A stretch of DNA of 6,405 nucleotides from Betaproteobacteria bacterium UBA6904 (GCA_002451175.1 DKBI01000270.1:1-6405), one strand, 5' to 3'; shown: positions 1-6,405, counted from the stretch's first letter. Numbers and translations: made by a program. The notes: a model not told the origin generated them from the letters alone.

Positions 1-1697
1 CCGCGGCCGCGGTGTCCGCGACGCGGGAGCCCCTGGTGTTCTGGCTGGACCGCAACATTCCCGAGAAGTACCGCAGGGCGGTCGCGGACGGCGTGCTGGA
101 ATGGAACAAGGCCTTCGAACGCATCGGTCTGAAGGACGCCATCGCGGTGCGGCAGCAGGAGGGCGCGGACGACATCGAGCAGGGTCCCGCGCGGCGCGCC
201 GTGGTGCGCTGGTTCACGGGCGCGGACGTCGGCTTCGCCATCGGGCCGCGGCGCGCGGATCCGCGCACCGGAGAGATCCTGACGTCGGATGTCGGCATGT
301 CGGACGGTTTTGCGCGCGGTGCGCGGCGCCTCGTGGCGGAGGATCTCGGCGCGGGCGTGCACGCGGCGCCGGCGGAGGATGCCGGGGACGCGTGCGCGTT
401 TGCGAGCGGGGTGGCGCAGGAGCTCGACTTCGCGCGCGATCTGCTCGAAGCGCGCGGGCAGGCGATGGACGGGCCGGACGCCGAGGCGCTTGCGCAGCGC
501 TACGTCAAGGAAGTCATCATGCACGAGGTCGGCCATGCGCTCGGCCTGCGCCACAATTTCCGCGCCTCGGCCGCCTTCGAGCTGCGGCGCCTGGGCGATC
601 CGCAGTTCACGCGCCAGAACGGCACGGCGGCGTCGGTGATGGACTACATCCCGTTCAACCTGCCGCTCGAGGGCGAGCCGCAGCGCGACTGGGTGATGGA
701 ATCGATCGGTGCGTACGACTACTGGGCGATCGAGTATGCCTATCGCCCGCTCGCGCCGGACGAGGAGCCGGCGGCGCTGGCGCGCATCGCCGCGCGCAGC
801 GCGGAACCGGAGCTGGCGTTCGCCACGGACGAGGACGCGGGCGTGGAACCTCTCTATCTGGGCATCGATCCCGAGGTGAATCGCTTCGATCTGGGATCCG
901 ATCCGATCGCGTATTACGAGCGGCGCCTGCGCCTGTCGCAGGAACTGTGGCGACGGCTGCAGGGGATGAAGCTGGCGCCGGGCGAGAGCGCCGAGCGGCT
1001 CACGCGCAGTCTGACGAACGGCCTGCGGCAGGTGGAGCGGGTCGCGCCGCTCCTCGCCAAGTACGTCGGCGGCGTCACCCACCGGCGCGGCGGCGTGGCG
1101 GGCGCACCGCTGTACGAGCCCGTGCCGCAGGCGCGGCAGCGCGAAGCGCTCGATCGGCTGACGCGGGATTTCCTGCGCAGCGACAGCTTCCGGTTCGCGC
1201 CCGAGCTGCTCAGCCGCCTCGGCATCGACCAGTTCCAGCGGCCGGAGAATCCCTTTCCGAGCGTCGCGACGGCGGTGCTGCGCATCCAGAAGCCGATCCT
1301 CGACCACCTCCTGTCCGACGCCGTGGCGGTGCGCCTGCTGGAATCGCCGGGGCGCGTCGTGGACGGGCGGCGCGTGCTCGGCCTCGGCGAGCTGCACGAT
1401 GCGCTGCAGGCGTCGATCTGGAGCGAGGCCTTTGCCGGGCGGGAGACCGATCTTTTCCGGCGCAACCTGCAGCGCGAGCATCTGAAGAAGGTGGCCGCAG
1501 CGCTGCTGCGGCCGGGCGCCACGGCGCCTGCCGACGCGCTCGCCCTGATGCGCGAGAACGCGCAGCGGCTGTCGGCCGCGCTGCGCGGCGCGCAGTCGAA
1601 GGCGGGCCTCAGCCGCGAGACGCGGGCGCATTTCGCCGAGAGCCACAAGGCGCTCGACGAGGCGCTCAAGGCGCCGTTGCAGCGCGGAGGCGTCTGA
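1..1697 (+). CDS. Zinc-dependent metalloprotease, DUF4953/Met-zincin type (5' end outside window)
   Basis: The frame is open to the left edge, so the true start and N-terminus (signal peptide and DUF5117/DUF5118-like regions in this family) are missing. Numbering from the GTG at position 12, an extended metzincin zinc site HExxHxxGxxH is visible at residues 171-181. It has ligands H171, H175 and H181 and catalytic E172, followed by the family's typical RHNF. A plausible Met-turn follows at SVMDY (M210). The segment at residues 9-44 (FWLDRNIPEKYR, then EWNKAFERIGLKDAI) is also typical of this family. The rest, about residues 230-561, is the long mostly helical C-terminal region these proteins carry. 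Members are usually 800-900 residues and are predicted to be exported peptidases, but substrates are generally unknown. The gene ends in TGA, 30 bp before the cyclase gene on the same strand, so cotranscription is plausible. The family call is firm; the substrate and location are inference. Confidence 0.9.
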   Translation, partial: AAAVSATREPLVFWLDRNIPEKYRRAVADGVLEWNKAFERIGLKDAIAVRQQEGADDIEQGPARRAVVRWFTGADVGFAIGPRRADPRTGEILTSDVGMSDGFARGARRLVAEDLGAGVHAAPAEDAGDACAFASGVAQELDFARDLLEARGQAMDGPDAEALAQRYVKEVIMHEVGHALGLRHNFRASAAFELRRLGDPQFTRQNGTAASVMDYIPFNLPLEGEPQRDWVMESIGAYDYWAIEYAYRPLAPDEEPAALARIAARSAEPELAFATDEDAGVEPLYLGIDPEVNRFDLGSDPIAYYERRLRLSQELWRRLQGMKLAPGESAERLTRSLTNGLRQVERVAPLLAKYVGGVTHRRGGVAGAPLYEPVPQARQREALDRLTRDFLRSDSFRFAPELLSRLGIDQFQRPENPFPSVATAVLRIQKPILDHLLSDAVAVRLLESPGRVVDGRRVLGLGELHDALQASIWSEAFAGRETDLFRRNLQREHLKKVAAALLRPGATAPADALALMRENAQRLSAALRGAQSKAGLSRETRAHFAESHKALDEALKAPLQRGGV

Positions 1698-1727
1698 GCC
1701 GGCCGCTCGCGCGGGGCGCGCTCACGT

Positions 1728-4376
1728 ATGGCTGAACCGGAACCCGCAAGGACGTTTCTGTTCACCGATGTCGAGGGGAGCTCCCGGCTCTGGGAGAGCG
1801 AGCCGGCGCGCATGCGGCCCGCGCTCGCGGCGCACGACACGCTTGCGCGCGCCGCGGTCGAGGCGCACCGCGGCCGCATCGTCAAGACGACCGGCGACGG
1901 CGTGCACGCCGTGTTCGAGGATCCGCTCGACGCGCTCGGCGCGGCGGTGGCCTTGCAGCAGGCGCTGGCGGACCCGGGCGCCACGCACGGTCTCGCGCTG
2001 CGCGTGCGCTGCGGCATGCACCTGGGCGCGGAAGAATCCCGTGAGGACGACTTCTTCGGTCCCGCCGTGAATCGTGCCGCGCGCATCATGAGCGCGGCCC
2101 ATGGCGGACAGGTGCTGCTGTCGGGGGCGGTCGCCGAGCGCGTCCGAGACCGGCTGGCGCCCGAGCTGTCGTTGCGCGACCTCGGCGCCGTGCGATTGCG
2201 CGATCTCGCCAGTCCGGAGCGCGTGTTCCAGGCGCTGCATCCGCGCCTGCGCCGCGACTTTCCCGCACTGCGCTCGCTCGAGGCGACGCCGAACAATCTG
2301 CCGCAGCAGACCACGCGCTTCGTCGGCCGCGAACGGGACGTGGTCGCGGTGCGCGCGCAGCTCGAATCGACGCGGCTGCTGACGATCGTGGGCGCCGGCG
2401 GCCTTGGCAAGACGCGCCTCGCGTTGCAGCTTGCGGCCGAGTCGCTGGACACATCGCCCGACGGAGTCTGGTTCGTCGAGCTGGCGTCGCTGGGGGAAGC
2501 CGCGCTCGTGCCGCAGGCGGTGGCGAGCGCGCTGGGCGTGCGCGAGGAAGCCGGCCGCCCGGTGCTGGAGGCGCTGTTGTCGCAGGCCCGCGAGCGGCAG
2601 CAGCTGCTGGTGCTCGACAACTGCGAGCATCTGGTGCAGGCCTGCGCGCAGCTGGCCGTCGCATTGCTTGCCGCGGCGCCCCGGTTGCGGATGGTCGCGA
2701 CGAGCCGCGAGCCCCTGCACGTGGCCGGGGAGGCGTGCTACCCGCTCAATGCGCTGGCCGTGCCGACGGCGGACGGCGATGGCGCGCCCGCTGCGCTGGA
2801 GGGCTTCGAATCCGTGCGCCTGTTCGTGGAGCGCGCGCGCGCGGTCCAGCCGGAATTCCGCGTGACGGCGGCCAATGCACCCGCAGTCGCGGCAATCTGC
2901 CGTCAGCTCGACGGCATTCCGCTCGCCCTCGAGCTCGCCGCTGCGCGCGTGCGGGCGCTCTCCGTGGAGAACCTGGCGGCGCGGCTGCAGGACCGCTTCC
3001 GGCTGCTCACGCGCGGCGACCGCACCACGCTGCCGCGACAGCAGTCGCTGCGGGCGACGCTCGATTGGAGTCATGACCTGCTGTCGGAGCCGGAGCGCGC
3101 CGTGCTGCGCCGGCTTGCCGTCTTTTCGGGCAGTCTGACGCTCGAGGCGGCAGAGTCGGTCTGTGCCTTGGACACGACGCGTACCGAGGAGGTGCTGGAT
3201 CTCGTCGCACACCTCGTGGACAGGTCGCTGGTGGCGACCGAGGCGGACGGCGAGCGCTACCGCATGCTGGCCACGGTGCGCCAGTACGCCTGGGAGAAAC
3301 TCGAGGCCGCCGGCGAGAAGAAGGCGGCCCGCGTGCGCCATCTCGCCTACTATCTCGCCTTTGCCGAACACGCGCGCGCCCAATTGGGCGGGCCGCAGCA
3401 GGGCGAATGGCTCGCGCGGCTCGATGCCGAGCGCGAAAACCTGGTGGCGGCGCACCGCGCGTGCGACCGCGTGCCCGACGGCGTCGCGAGCGGGTATCGG
3501 CTGCTCCACGCCAGCAAGCCTTACTGGTTCATCCGGGGGCAGCTCGAACTCGGTTTGCGCCTGACGCTAGAGGCGCTGTCCCGGCCGGGAAGCCAGGCGG
3601 GCGATGCCGAGCGCAGTCGTTGCCTGATGAGCGCGGGCCAGTTCTGTTCGATGATGGGCCGCTATGCCGATGCGCGGCGCCATCTCGAGGAAAGCCTGGC
3701 CATTGCGCGGGCTTTGAACGACGAGCGACGGATGGCGGCGACGCTGCAGCCCCTGTGCTGGGCGGCGCTCGGGGAGGGCGACACCGCGGTGGCCCGCACG
3801 CATGCGGAGGAGGCGGTGGCGCTGGCTGGCCGGCTGGATTCCGCGCGCGAGCTGGCCGGCGCGCGCAGCCTGCTGGGCCAGGTGCACTTGCTGCGCGGCG
3901 ACTACGCGGCGGCCCAGGCGTTGTTCGAGCAAGCGCTCCGCGGGCTGCTCGACCTCGGCGACCTCGAGAACATCGCCATCGTGCGGCTGAACCTGGCGAT
4001 GGTCTGCATCGGCCGCGATGCGCTCGGCGACGCGCGCGCGCATCTCTGCGACGTCGGTCGGATCGCAGCCGAGATCGACTCGGTGCCGGCCGGCCAGAGC
4101 CTGCTGGAGGTCAGCGCGGGGTTCGCCGGCGCGATGGGCGACTGGGTCCGAGCGGCACGCTGCTACGGCGCCGCGGAAGCGGAGGCCGCCAAGGCGGGCG
4201 TGCACCGCACGCCGGCGGACGAGGCATTCCTTGCGCCCTGGATCCAGCGAGCGCGGACTCAGCTCGACGCCGCGGCGTTCACCGCGGCCATGGCCGAGGG
4301 ACGCGCGCGCGGCTTCCGGGAGGCCGTGAACGACGCGCGCGCGTGGCTGGAAGCGATCTCAGCGATTAATCGTTGA
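1728..4376 (+). CDS. Class III adenylate cyclase fused to STAND (NB-ARC-like) ATPase and TPR domain
   Basis: This 882-residue multidomain signalling protein is predicted to be cytoplasmic, with no signal peptide or membrane segment. Residues ~7-170 are a cyclase catalytic domain: metal-binding D14 (FTDVEGS) and D57 (TTGDG), adenine-selecting K53 and D108, and transition-state N115 and R119 (VNRAAR). The spacings match canonical adenylate cyclases, so it should make cAMP as a homodimer. Residues ~195-410 are a STAND NTPase with Walker A GAGGLGKT (222-229), Walker B LLVLDN (293-298), a sensor-like TSRE (325-328) and GIPLALEL (397-404). A winged-helix-like segment (~440-515) follows, then TPR-like helices (~626-780). 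The C-terminal tail from ~803 is the type shared with AfsR/LuxR-type ATPase regulators. No LuxR-type DNA-binding domain is visible at the C-terminus. ATG 1728 is the only start in this frame after the preceding TGA and sits just before the cyclase fold; its Shine-Dalgarno is weak (GGGGCG about 9 bp upstream). The activating signal is unknown. Confidence 0.93.
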   Translation: MAEPEPARTFLFTDVEGSSRLWESEPARMRPALAAHDTLARAAVEAHRGRIVKTTGDGVHAVFEDPLDALGAAVALQQALADPGATHGLALRVRCGMHLGAEESREDDFFGPAVNRAARIMSAAHGGQVLLSGAVAERVRDRLAPELSLRDLGAVRLRDLASPERVFQALHPRLRRDFPALRSLEATPNNLPQQTTRFVGRERDVVAVRAQLESTRLLTIVGAGGLGKTRLALQLAAESLDTSPDGVWFVELASLGEAALVPQAVASALGVREEAGRPVLEALLSQARERQQLLVLDNCEHLVQACAQLAVALLAAAPRLRMVATSREPLHVAGEACYPLNALAVPTADGDGAPAALEGFESVRLFVERARAVQPEFRVTAANAPAVAAICRQLDGIPLALELAAARVRALSVENLAARLQDRFRLLTRGDRTTLPRQQSLRATLDWSHDLLSEPERAVLRRLAVFSGSLTLEAAESVCALDTTRTEEVLDLVAHLVDRSLVATEADGERYRMLATVRQYAWEKLEAAGEKKAARVRHLAYYLAFAEHARAQLGGPQQGEWLARLDAERENLVAAHRACDRVPDGVASGYRLLHASKPYWFIRGQLELGLRLTLEALSRPGSQAGDAERSRCLMSAGQFCSMMGRYADARRHLEESLAIARALNDERRMAATLQPLCWAALGEGDTAVARTHAEEAVALAGRLDSARELAGARSLLGQVHLLRGDYAAAQALFEQALRGLLDLGDLENIAIVRLNLAMVCIGRDALGDARAHLCDVGRIAAEIDSVPAGQSLLEVSAGFAGAMGDWVRAARCYGAAEAEAAKAGVHRTPADEAFLAPWIQRARTQLDAAAFTAAMAEGRARGFREAVNDARAWLEAISAINR

Positions 4377-4842
4377 TGATGATGGGGTCGAGCGGCTTGC
4401 AGGCCGCGCCGCTGCCCTTGCGCTTCAGGTTCACGGTGTACGCGTAGCTTCCCGCCGTGCGATTGTTCGCGCACTGGAACTCGGCGCCCGACTTGATCGC
4501 GCCGCACTGGGCGAAAACCACGTCGTTGTCGGTCTTGAACTGGACGCCCCGCGTCTGCTGATCGGGCGGAGGCGGGCCGTAGAACTCGTACTTCTGGGCG
4601 CCGTCGCCCGAGATTCTCCAGCGCACCAGGCTGGGCTTCGGCGCCTGGCTCAGGACATGCAGCGTACTCGGCGTGGCGTACAGGACCGTGCAGCCCCCGA
4701 GGCCGTCCTCTTCCACGGACACCGCCACCTCGCACTCCGCGGAAGCGCAGGGGGTCGTCGTCGAGGCACGGAAATATTCGTAGCCGCAACCGGCGAGCAG
4801 CAGCGCAGGTACTGCGGCAACCCACAATGTCTTCGATTTCAT
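4366..4842 (-). CDS. Putative cysteine-rich outer-membrane lipoprotein, function unknown
   Basis: The protein has 158 residues. Its N-terminus is a classic lipoprotein signal: MKSK, a hydrophobic stretch, then lipobox LLAGC with lipidated C19. The residue after the cysteine is Gly rather than Asp, which by the usual sorting rule favours the outer membrane. The mature part has six further cysteines (C32, C37, C51, C113, C124, C148), an even number compatible with three periplasmic disulfides. It also has a Pro-rich turn YGPPPPD (88-94) and ends in LDPIIIND, a tail I associate with small exported beta-sandwich-like proteins. I chose the start at 4842 because AAGGAG lies 7 bp upstream and the signal peptide begins there; upstream ATGs would put extra polar residues before it. 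The 3' end overlaps the end of the convergent cyclase gene by 11 bp. I do not recognise a specific family, so no function is assigned. Confidence 0.85.
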   Translation of the reverse strand: MKSKTLWVAAVPALLLAGCGYEYFRASTTTPCASAECEVAVSVEEDGLGGCTVLYATPSTLHVLSQAPKPSLVRWRISGDGAQKYEFYGPPPPDQQTRGVQFKTDNDVVFAQCGAIKSGAEFQCANNRTAGSYAYTVNLKRKGSGAACKPLDPIIIND

Positions 4843-4849
4843 GAACGTG

Positions 4850-4855
4850 CTCCTT
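4850..4855 (-). promoter_or_regulatory. Shine-Dalgarno site of the lipoprotein gene
   Basis: On the minus strand this reads AAGGAG, a six-base match to the anti-Shine-Dalgarno, with 7 bases between it and the ATG at 4842. It is the clearest ribosome binding site in the window and decides the lipoprotein start over the in-frame ATG at 4866. Confidence 0.8.
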
Positions 4856-4954
4856 GCTTGTTGCATGGGGCCGGTCTCCCCCTCTGCGGATTCCGGCCTT
4901 GGTCGATGAATGGGCTCGAGGGCGGGTCTATTGCAGGGCAACTCGGCCCCGGAG

Positions 4955-5461
4955 TCAACTGCCGCCCGCTGGGGGAGGGCGTTCGTCCGATCCGTCGTAC
5001 GGCCGCCCGTCCTTGTGCGCGGGGTGACGGCCTTGCTCGGTCCAACTCCATTGCAGGTCGTCGTCGGGGTAGAACGCCATGTCTCCGGGCACTCGCGTGC
5101 CGACCACGAGGAAGCGCGCGGCGCGGTCGGAGCAATTCACGAGATGATGCGCGTTGCGTTCCCCGGCCTTGAATCCGACGCAGCTCCCCGCGGACATCAC
5201 GGCTTCGCCGTCGTTCGTCCGCAGCCGCAACTCGCCCTCGAGAACGTAAATGAACTCGTCGGACAGCGTATGCCAGTGGCGCAACGCTGACTGCGCGCCC
5301 GGCGGCAGCGTTTCGAGGTTGACGCCGTACTGCGCAAGTCCGAATGCGTCACCGAGGGCGCGCCAGTCGCCTGCCCCCATGCGGCTTCGGAAGGGTTCCG
5401 GATAGGACGAGCCGGAACACGCCGCGACCTCATCGGCACGCACGATTCTTGGCAGGGGCAT
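4955..5461 (-). CDS. Single-domain cupin protein (COG3837-like)
   Basis: The protein has 168 residues and is predicted to be cytoplasmic. It carries one cupin beta-barrel. Motif 1 is around residues 55-76, with metal ligands H62, H64 and E69 and the closing G76 (HWH, then E six residues before G). Motif 2 is around residues 92-109, with H105/H106 and N109 (AGERNAHHLVN). The continuation FLVVGTR, then YPDDDLQW (131-138) and the HKDGRPY tail (149-155), resembles the COG3837 group of small cupins. Their reactions are mostly unassigned; sugar or small-molecule binding is often guessed. With the 3-His/Glu set intact it should bind a divalent metal. ATG 5461 is preferred because the family starts close to the motif PRIVRADEV. 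Upstream residues from an alternative ATG at 5548 look non-coding. Its Shine-Dalgarno is weak (AGGCGA). It lies 112 bp upstream of the lipoprotein gene, same strand. Confidence 0.88.
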   Translation of the reverse strand: MPLPRIVRADEVAACSGSSYPEPFRSRMGAGDWRALGDAFGLAQYGVNLETLPPGAQSALRHWHTLSDEFIYVLEGELRLRTNDGEAVMSAGSCVGFKAGERNAHHLVNCSDRAARFLVVGTRVPGDMAFYPDDDLQWSWTEQGRHPAHKDGRPYDGSDERPPPAGGS

Positions 5462-5553
5462 TGGGTCGCCTATCAGGGCTTGGATCGGGCCGCAGAGTCT
5501 GCCCGAATTGCGGTGCCGGGGCGAGGGCCGCCGAGATCCCCGGGCCAAGGGGC

Positions 5554-5567
5554 CGCTCGGCCGAGCG
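5554..5567. repeat. 14-bp perfect palindrome in the gap between membrane-protein and cupin genes
   Basis: CGCTCGGCCGAGCG is fully self-complementary with no loop. It sits in the 138-bp gap between the membrane-protein stop and the cupin start, about 90 bp upstream of the cupin ATG. It could be an operator half-site pair or part of an RNA hairpin, but in DNA this GC-rich a 14-bp palindrome may arise by chance. No U-tract follows on either strand, so it does not look like a terminator. No convincing -35/-10 pair was seen nearby. Confidence 0.3.
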
Positions 5568-5599
5568 AGGACGGCGTGGCCTGCGCGGAATGCGTTCGC

Positions 5600-5956
5600 T
5601 CAGCCGGCGACGAAGCGCACCAGCGACGGGGCGACGTACAGCAGCGCGCCGATGGTCGATGCCGCCGCGGCGCCGACGAGGCAGGCGCGCCGGTGCCGGC
5701 CGTCCCACCAGACGAGCGGGTAGGCCGCGCAACTGCCGAACCCAAGACTGACGCCGAGCGACGCGATCATCAGCGCCACGGTGACCGGCTTGTGCGGAGC
5801 GATGCCGAGCATGCCGGCGATCTCGCGCGCGTTCGGCAGGTTCGCACGCGCCAGCACGACCATGGCCAGGATGCAGAGGCACGCTGCGGCGAACACGTAC
5901 CAGCCCGCGGAGAGCTCGCGCTCGTCCGGCTGCGCATCGGGAGACGGGCGGCTCAT
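5600..5956 (-). CDS. Small integral membrane protein, three predicted helices, function unknown
   Basis: The protein has 118 residues. A polar N-terminus (1-17, rich in Pro, Asp and Glu) is followed by three hydrophobic segments at about 18-36, 57-84 and 91-113. The loop between helices 1 and 2 (37-56) carries charged residues and ends in PHKP. Helix 2 ends in an aromatic stretch YPLVWWDGRHRR whose positive charges suggest that this loop faces the cytoplasm. I do not recognise a family. ATG 5956 is preferred, but an in-frame ATG at 5965 would add three residues (MRA) and neither has a clear Shine-Dalgarno. The gene follows the trpB2-like gene and its terminator on the same strand. Continuous hydrophobic segments with a sensible loop pattern support it as real rather than a GC-rich shadow. 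Its role and partners are unknown. Confidence 0.7.
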   Translation of the reverse strand: MSRPSPDAQPDERELSAGWYVFAAACLCILAMVVLARANLPNAREIAGMLGIAPHKPVTVALMIASLGVSLGFGSCAAYPLVWWDGRHRRACLVGAAAASTIGALLYVAPSLVRFVAG

Positions 5957-6001
5957 GGCGCGCATTATCGCGGCGCCGGCCACGCGCCCGCGGTCCGGGC
6001 G

Positions 6002-6031
6002 AAAAAAAACCGGAGGCCGTGCCTCCGGTTT
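6002..6031 (-). terminator. Intrinsic terminator downstream of the TrpB2-like gene
   Basis: Read on the minus strand, an 11-bp perfect stem (AAACCGGAGGC at one arm, GCCTCCGGTTT at the other, 3-base loop) runs straight into a run of eight T. This is a textbook Rho-independent terminator. It starts about 35 bp after the TAG stop of the TrpB2-like gene. On the plus strand the stem is followed by TCTCCCG rather than a T-run, so termination should act mainly on minus-strand transcripts. Confidence 0.92.
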
Positions 6032-6065
6032 CTCCCGCCGCCTCCGTGGGTTCGATTCGGTCCCG

Positions 6066-6405
6066 CTACGCGGACACCGCCGGCAGCCCGGCCAGCGCCA
6101 TGGCCAGCTCGGCCTCGTCGTAGCTCTGGTCGGTGAGCTTGCCGGCAAAGTAGTCCATGTAGGCCTGCATGTCGAAATGTCCGTGGCCGCAAAGATTGAA
6201 CAGGATCGTCTTCGACTTGCCTTCGGTCTTGCAGCGCAGCGCCTCGTCGATCGCCCCCTTCACCGCGTGGTTGGCCTCCGGCGCGGGCACGATTCCCTCG
6301 GCGCGCGCGAATTGCACGCCCGCGCTGAAGCACTCGACCTGGTTGTAGTTCTTCGCCTCGATCAGGCCCAGCTCCAGGCAATGCGACACCAGCGGCGCCA
6401 TGCCG
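6066..6405 (-). CDS. trpB2: TrpB2-type tryptophan synthase beta-like PLP enzyme (5' end outside window)
   Basis: Only the C-terminal ~112 residues of an expected ~430-450 are present; the coding frame runs off the right edge. The fragment shows hallmarks of the TrpB2 branch of fold-type II pyridoxal-phosphate enzymes: GMAPLVSHCLELGLIEA at the edge, then EGIVPAPEANHAV (substrate/cofactor region), and ILFNLCGHGHFDM near the C-terminus. The last motif corresponds to the SGRGDKD-type segment of classical TrpB, where a Ser contacts the PLP ring nitrogen; here the position is Cys (codon 6189-6191). The lysine that binds PLP lies in the missing part. TrpB2 enzymes join indole and L-serine to give L-tryptophan, acting in the cytoplasm. 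No trpA lies downstream and a terminator follows, so this copy is not in a classical trpBA pair here. The family call is firm; the precise substrate is inferred. Confidence 0.9.
   Translation of the reverse strand, partial: GMAPLVSHCLELGLIEAKNYNQVECFSAGVQFARAEGIVPAPEANHAVKGAIDEALRCKTEGKSKTILFNLCGHGHFDMQAYMDYFAGKLTDQSYDEAELAMALAGLPAVSA

Noticed and set aside
101..1735. A 544-codon plus-strand frame overlapping the metalloprotease
   Set aside because: It is almost entirely Ala/Arg/Gly and lies in an alternate frame of a gene with a complete zinc site.
914..2620. A 568-codon minus-strand open frame spanning the protease and cyclase genes
   Set aside because: It has low-complexity Ser/Arg/Ala composition, crosses two real genes, and shows no motif or ribosome site; a shadow frame.
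1722..3509. A 595-codon open frame antisense to the cyclase gene
   Set aside because: It is rich in Arg, Gln, His and Ala with no recognisable domain, as expected of a shadow frame in GC-rich DNA. The plus-strand frame here carries intact catalytic motifs.
4843..4941. In-frame upstream extension of the lipoprotein (starts at 4941 or 4866)
   Set aside because: It would put a polar Pro/Arg-rich stretch before a clear lipoprotein signal peptide and bury the AAGGAG ribosome site inside the coding region.
4843..4954. Possible sigma-70 promoter for the lipoprotein gene (TTGCCC and CAATAG-like elements on the minus strand)
   Set aside because: The spacing between the candidate elements is far too short and no convincing -35/-10 pair was found.
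5462..5548. Upstream extension of the cupin to an ATG at 5548
   Set aside because: The added residues are Arg/Pro-rich with no family resemblance, and the cupin family normally begins near the PRIVRADEV segment.
5480..6136. A 218-codon plus-strand frame across the membrane-protein gene and terminator
   Set aside because: It reads through the terminator hairpin and has shadow-like Arg/Ala composition; the minus strand carries coherent hydrophobic helices.

Overview
This is a GC-rich, densely coding chromosomal segment. The signal-peptide/lipobox gene, the clear Shine-Dalgarno site and the protein families suggest a Gram-negative bacterium, most likely a beta- or gammaproteobacterium from soil or water. 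That assignment is inference from composition and gene families, because no ribosomal or taxonomic marker is present.

Layout. Two genes lie on the plus strand. The first is the C-terminal ~565 residues of a large zinc-dependent metalloprotease of the DUF4953 (Met-zincin) type, cut by the left edge. Thirty bases later comes an 882-residue signalling protein that joins a class III adenylate cyclase domain to a STAND/NB-ARC-type ATPase and a TPR C-terminus. Four genes then lie on the minus strand, listed in their own order of transcription. They are the C-terminal part of a TrpB2-type pyridoxal-phosphate enzyme (cut by the right edge) followed by a strong intrinsic terminator, a small three-helix membrane protein, a single-domain cupin resembling COG3837, and a cysteine-rich lipoprotein. 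The lipoprotein gene ends tail-to-tail with the cyclase gene, and the two coding regions overlap by 11 bp.

How they fit together. The genes do not form an obvious single pathway. The best functional prediction is the cyclase-ATPase. All six residues expected of a homodimeric adenylate cyclase are present, so it is probably a cAMP-producing sensor in which nucleotide-dependent oligomerisation of the ATPase module controls cyclase pairing. It may be cotranscribed with the upstream protease gene. TrpB2 is followed by a terminator rather than by trpA, so here it behaves as a stand-alone tryptophan synthase beta-like enzyme. The membrane protein and lipoprotein have no function I can recognise. 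I saw no mobile element, CRISPR array, tRNA or rRNA, and no strong case for a wholly new system. The most unusual items are the cyclase-STAND fusion and the two unassigned envelope proteins.
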